The translations under genes were made by a program, and so were the position numbers. Under the pieces are notes generated by a model, which did not search any database, was not told the origin of the DNA, and saw only the letters and a list, made by a program, of their open reading frames with translations. Below are positions 63,399-64,000 of a stretch of DNA of 64,000 nucleotides, one piece after another (positions within the stretch are counted from its first letter, which is position 1; each line of letters starts with the position of its first letter). The DNA is taken from NCBI GenBank assembly GCA_964017145.1, contig OZ024840.1, forward strand, positions 1,364,001 through 1,428,000, read 5' to 3'. This stretch comes from Agrocybe praecox. Its lineage: Eukaryota; Basidiomycota; Agaricomycetes; Agaricales; Agrocybaceae.

Positions 63399-64000
63399 AT
63401 GCCCCACGCTCTATGCAGACTGGCAAAGTCTAACCACTTCTTGGCTCGTGCTCTTCACACTTCTCCCCTACACCATTTGCAGAGTCTCAAACCAAAAACT
63501 TCATCTCTAAACGTAGCTAATAAGCGTATCCGCGATGCTCGAGAACTCCCTGAAATCCAGAGCCAGAAGAAGGAATCTCAACCACAGGGTGATGCCAAAC
63601 CTACTCTTCAGGGTTAATATTCTATTTTGTCATCCATTTCGGTGTACTGAGAATTCCGTACAGTGAAACGAAACGAAGTCGGCGTACAGCTTCTTTCTCG
63701 AGACTTGCATGCCCAGGTTTTTAAAGGGGTTCAATTTCCACCACCTTCACCTGAAGCAGTGCAGATATCTTTGGACCATCTACATATGCATGACTTAGAC
63801 CCCACTCAATCTTCTGTTCTGCCAGACATCTCCTTCCAACTTCCCCACCTACAAGGGTCAGACATATCCGAACACTTCCATAGGATTGGGTCCCAGACAG
63901 CCGAACCATGGCTTTCTCTCGCAAAATCATTTGTGTCGCAGAAGCTACCTCCTCAACCCGACGACTGGCATATACAGAGTGGATGGACGAAGTATTACTA
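63399..64000 (+). CDS. MIP1: Mitochondrial DNA polymerase gamma MIP1, 5' part (runs off window)
   Basis: Exon 1 (63399-63612) encodes an Arg/Leu/Ser-rich presequence (MPHALCRLAKSNHFLARALH), as expected for a mitochondrial matrix protein. A 51-nt intron (63613-63663) joins to exon 2. This reads NEVGVQLLSRDLHAQVF, HLHMHDLDP, LPDISFQLPHLQGSDISEHF, and LPPQPDDWHIQSGWTKYY at the window edge. These blocks match, in order, the N-terminal region of POLG just before its 3'-5' exonuclease domain. The enzyme replicates and repairs mitochondrial DNA. The exonuclease and polymerase domains lie beyond the window. The ATG is only about 10 bp from the duplication boundary. Confidence 0.9.

Overview
The window looks like a chromosome segment of a mushroom-forming basidiomycete (Agaricomycete). 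Genes are dense and cut by many 45-65 nt introns with GTRNGT donors and YAG acceptors. The recognisable genes are fungal housekeeping genes. The accessory part carries DUF6532- and DUF6698-like genes, which I know mainly from Agaricomycetes, next to a decayed Ty1/copia element. No bacterial features were seen. All assignments come from reading the sequence; no search or alignment program was run.

Layout. 1-11.5 kb is a repeat-rich accessory island. It holds CAN-type microsatellite, degenerate direct repeats, a DUF6532-like gene, a 5'-truncated dead copia element with a 360-bp inverted-repeat element (MITE) inside its reverse transcriptase, a candidate 3' LTR, and a broken DUF6698-like gene. 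11.5-25.3 kb is a compact block of conserved genes: DOT1 (H3K79 methyltransferase), YJU2 (spliceosome factor, minus strand), a PHD-finger protein with tiny 5' exons, a candidate MEI4-like meiotic recombination protein, a FYVE-finger protein and mitoribosomal protein mL38. 25.3-29.1 kb shows no gene. 29.1-34.3 kb is PRP16, for which a 22-exon model stays in frame throughout. 34.3-37.8 kb again shows no gene.

37.8-63.4 kb is dominated by a head-to-tail tandem duplication of about 12.7 kb (copy A about 38759-51444, copy B about 51445-63389). Each copy carries the 3' part of a Sel1-repeat gene, an ABC half-transporter, and a very large minus-strand UvrD/TRANK1-type helicase. The two copies have decayed reciprocally. 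Copy A keeps the intact ABC gene, but its helicase has lost the C-terminus through two stops and a 246-bp deletion. Copy B keeps a helicase whose C-terminal part reads openly, but its ABC gene lost its 5' end and its Sel1 gene is only a stub. The right edge of the duplication lies about 10 bp upstream of the start of MIP1 (mitochondrial DNA polymerase gamma), which runs off the window. The junction therefore places a second copy of the MIP1/helicase divergent promoter in front of the truncated Sel1-ABC segment.

The most interesting observations are this duplication with reciprocal loss and promoter capture, the 2-nt spacing between the Sel1 and ABC reading frames, the MEI4-like call, and a shared C-to-T type of nonsense change in the duplicated and transposon-related sequences.
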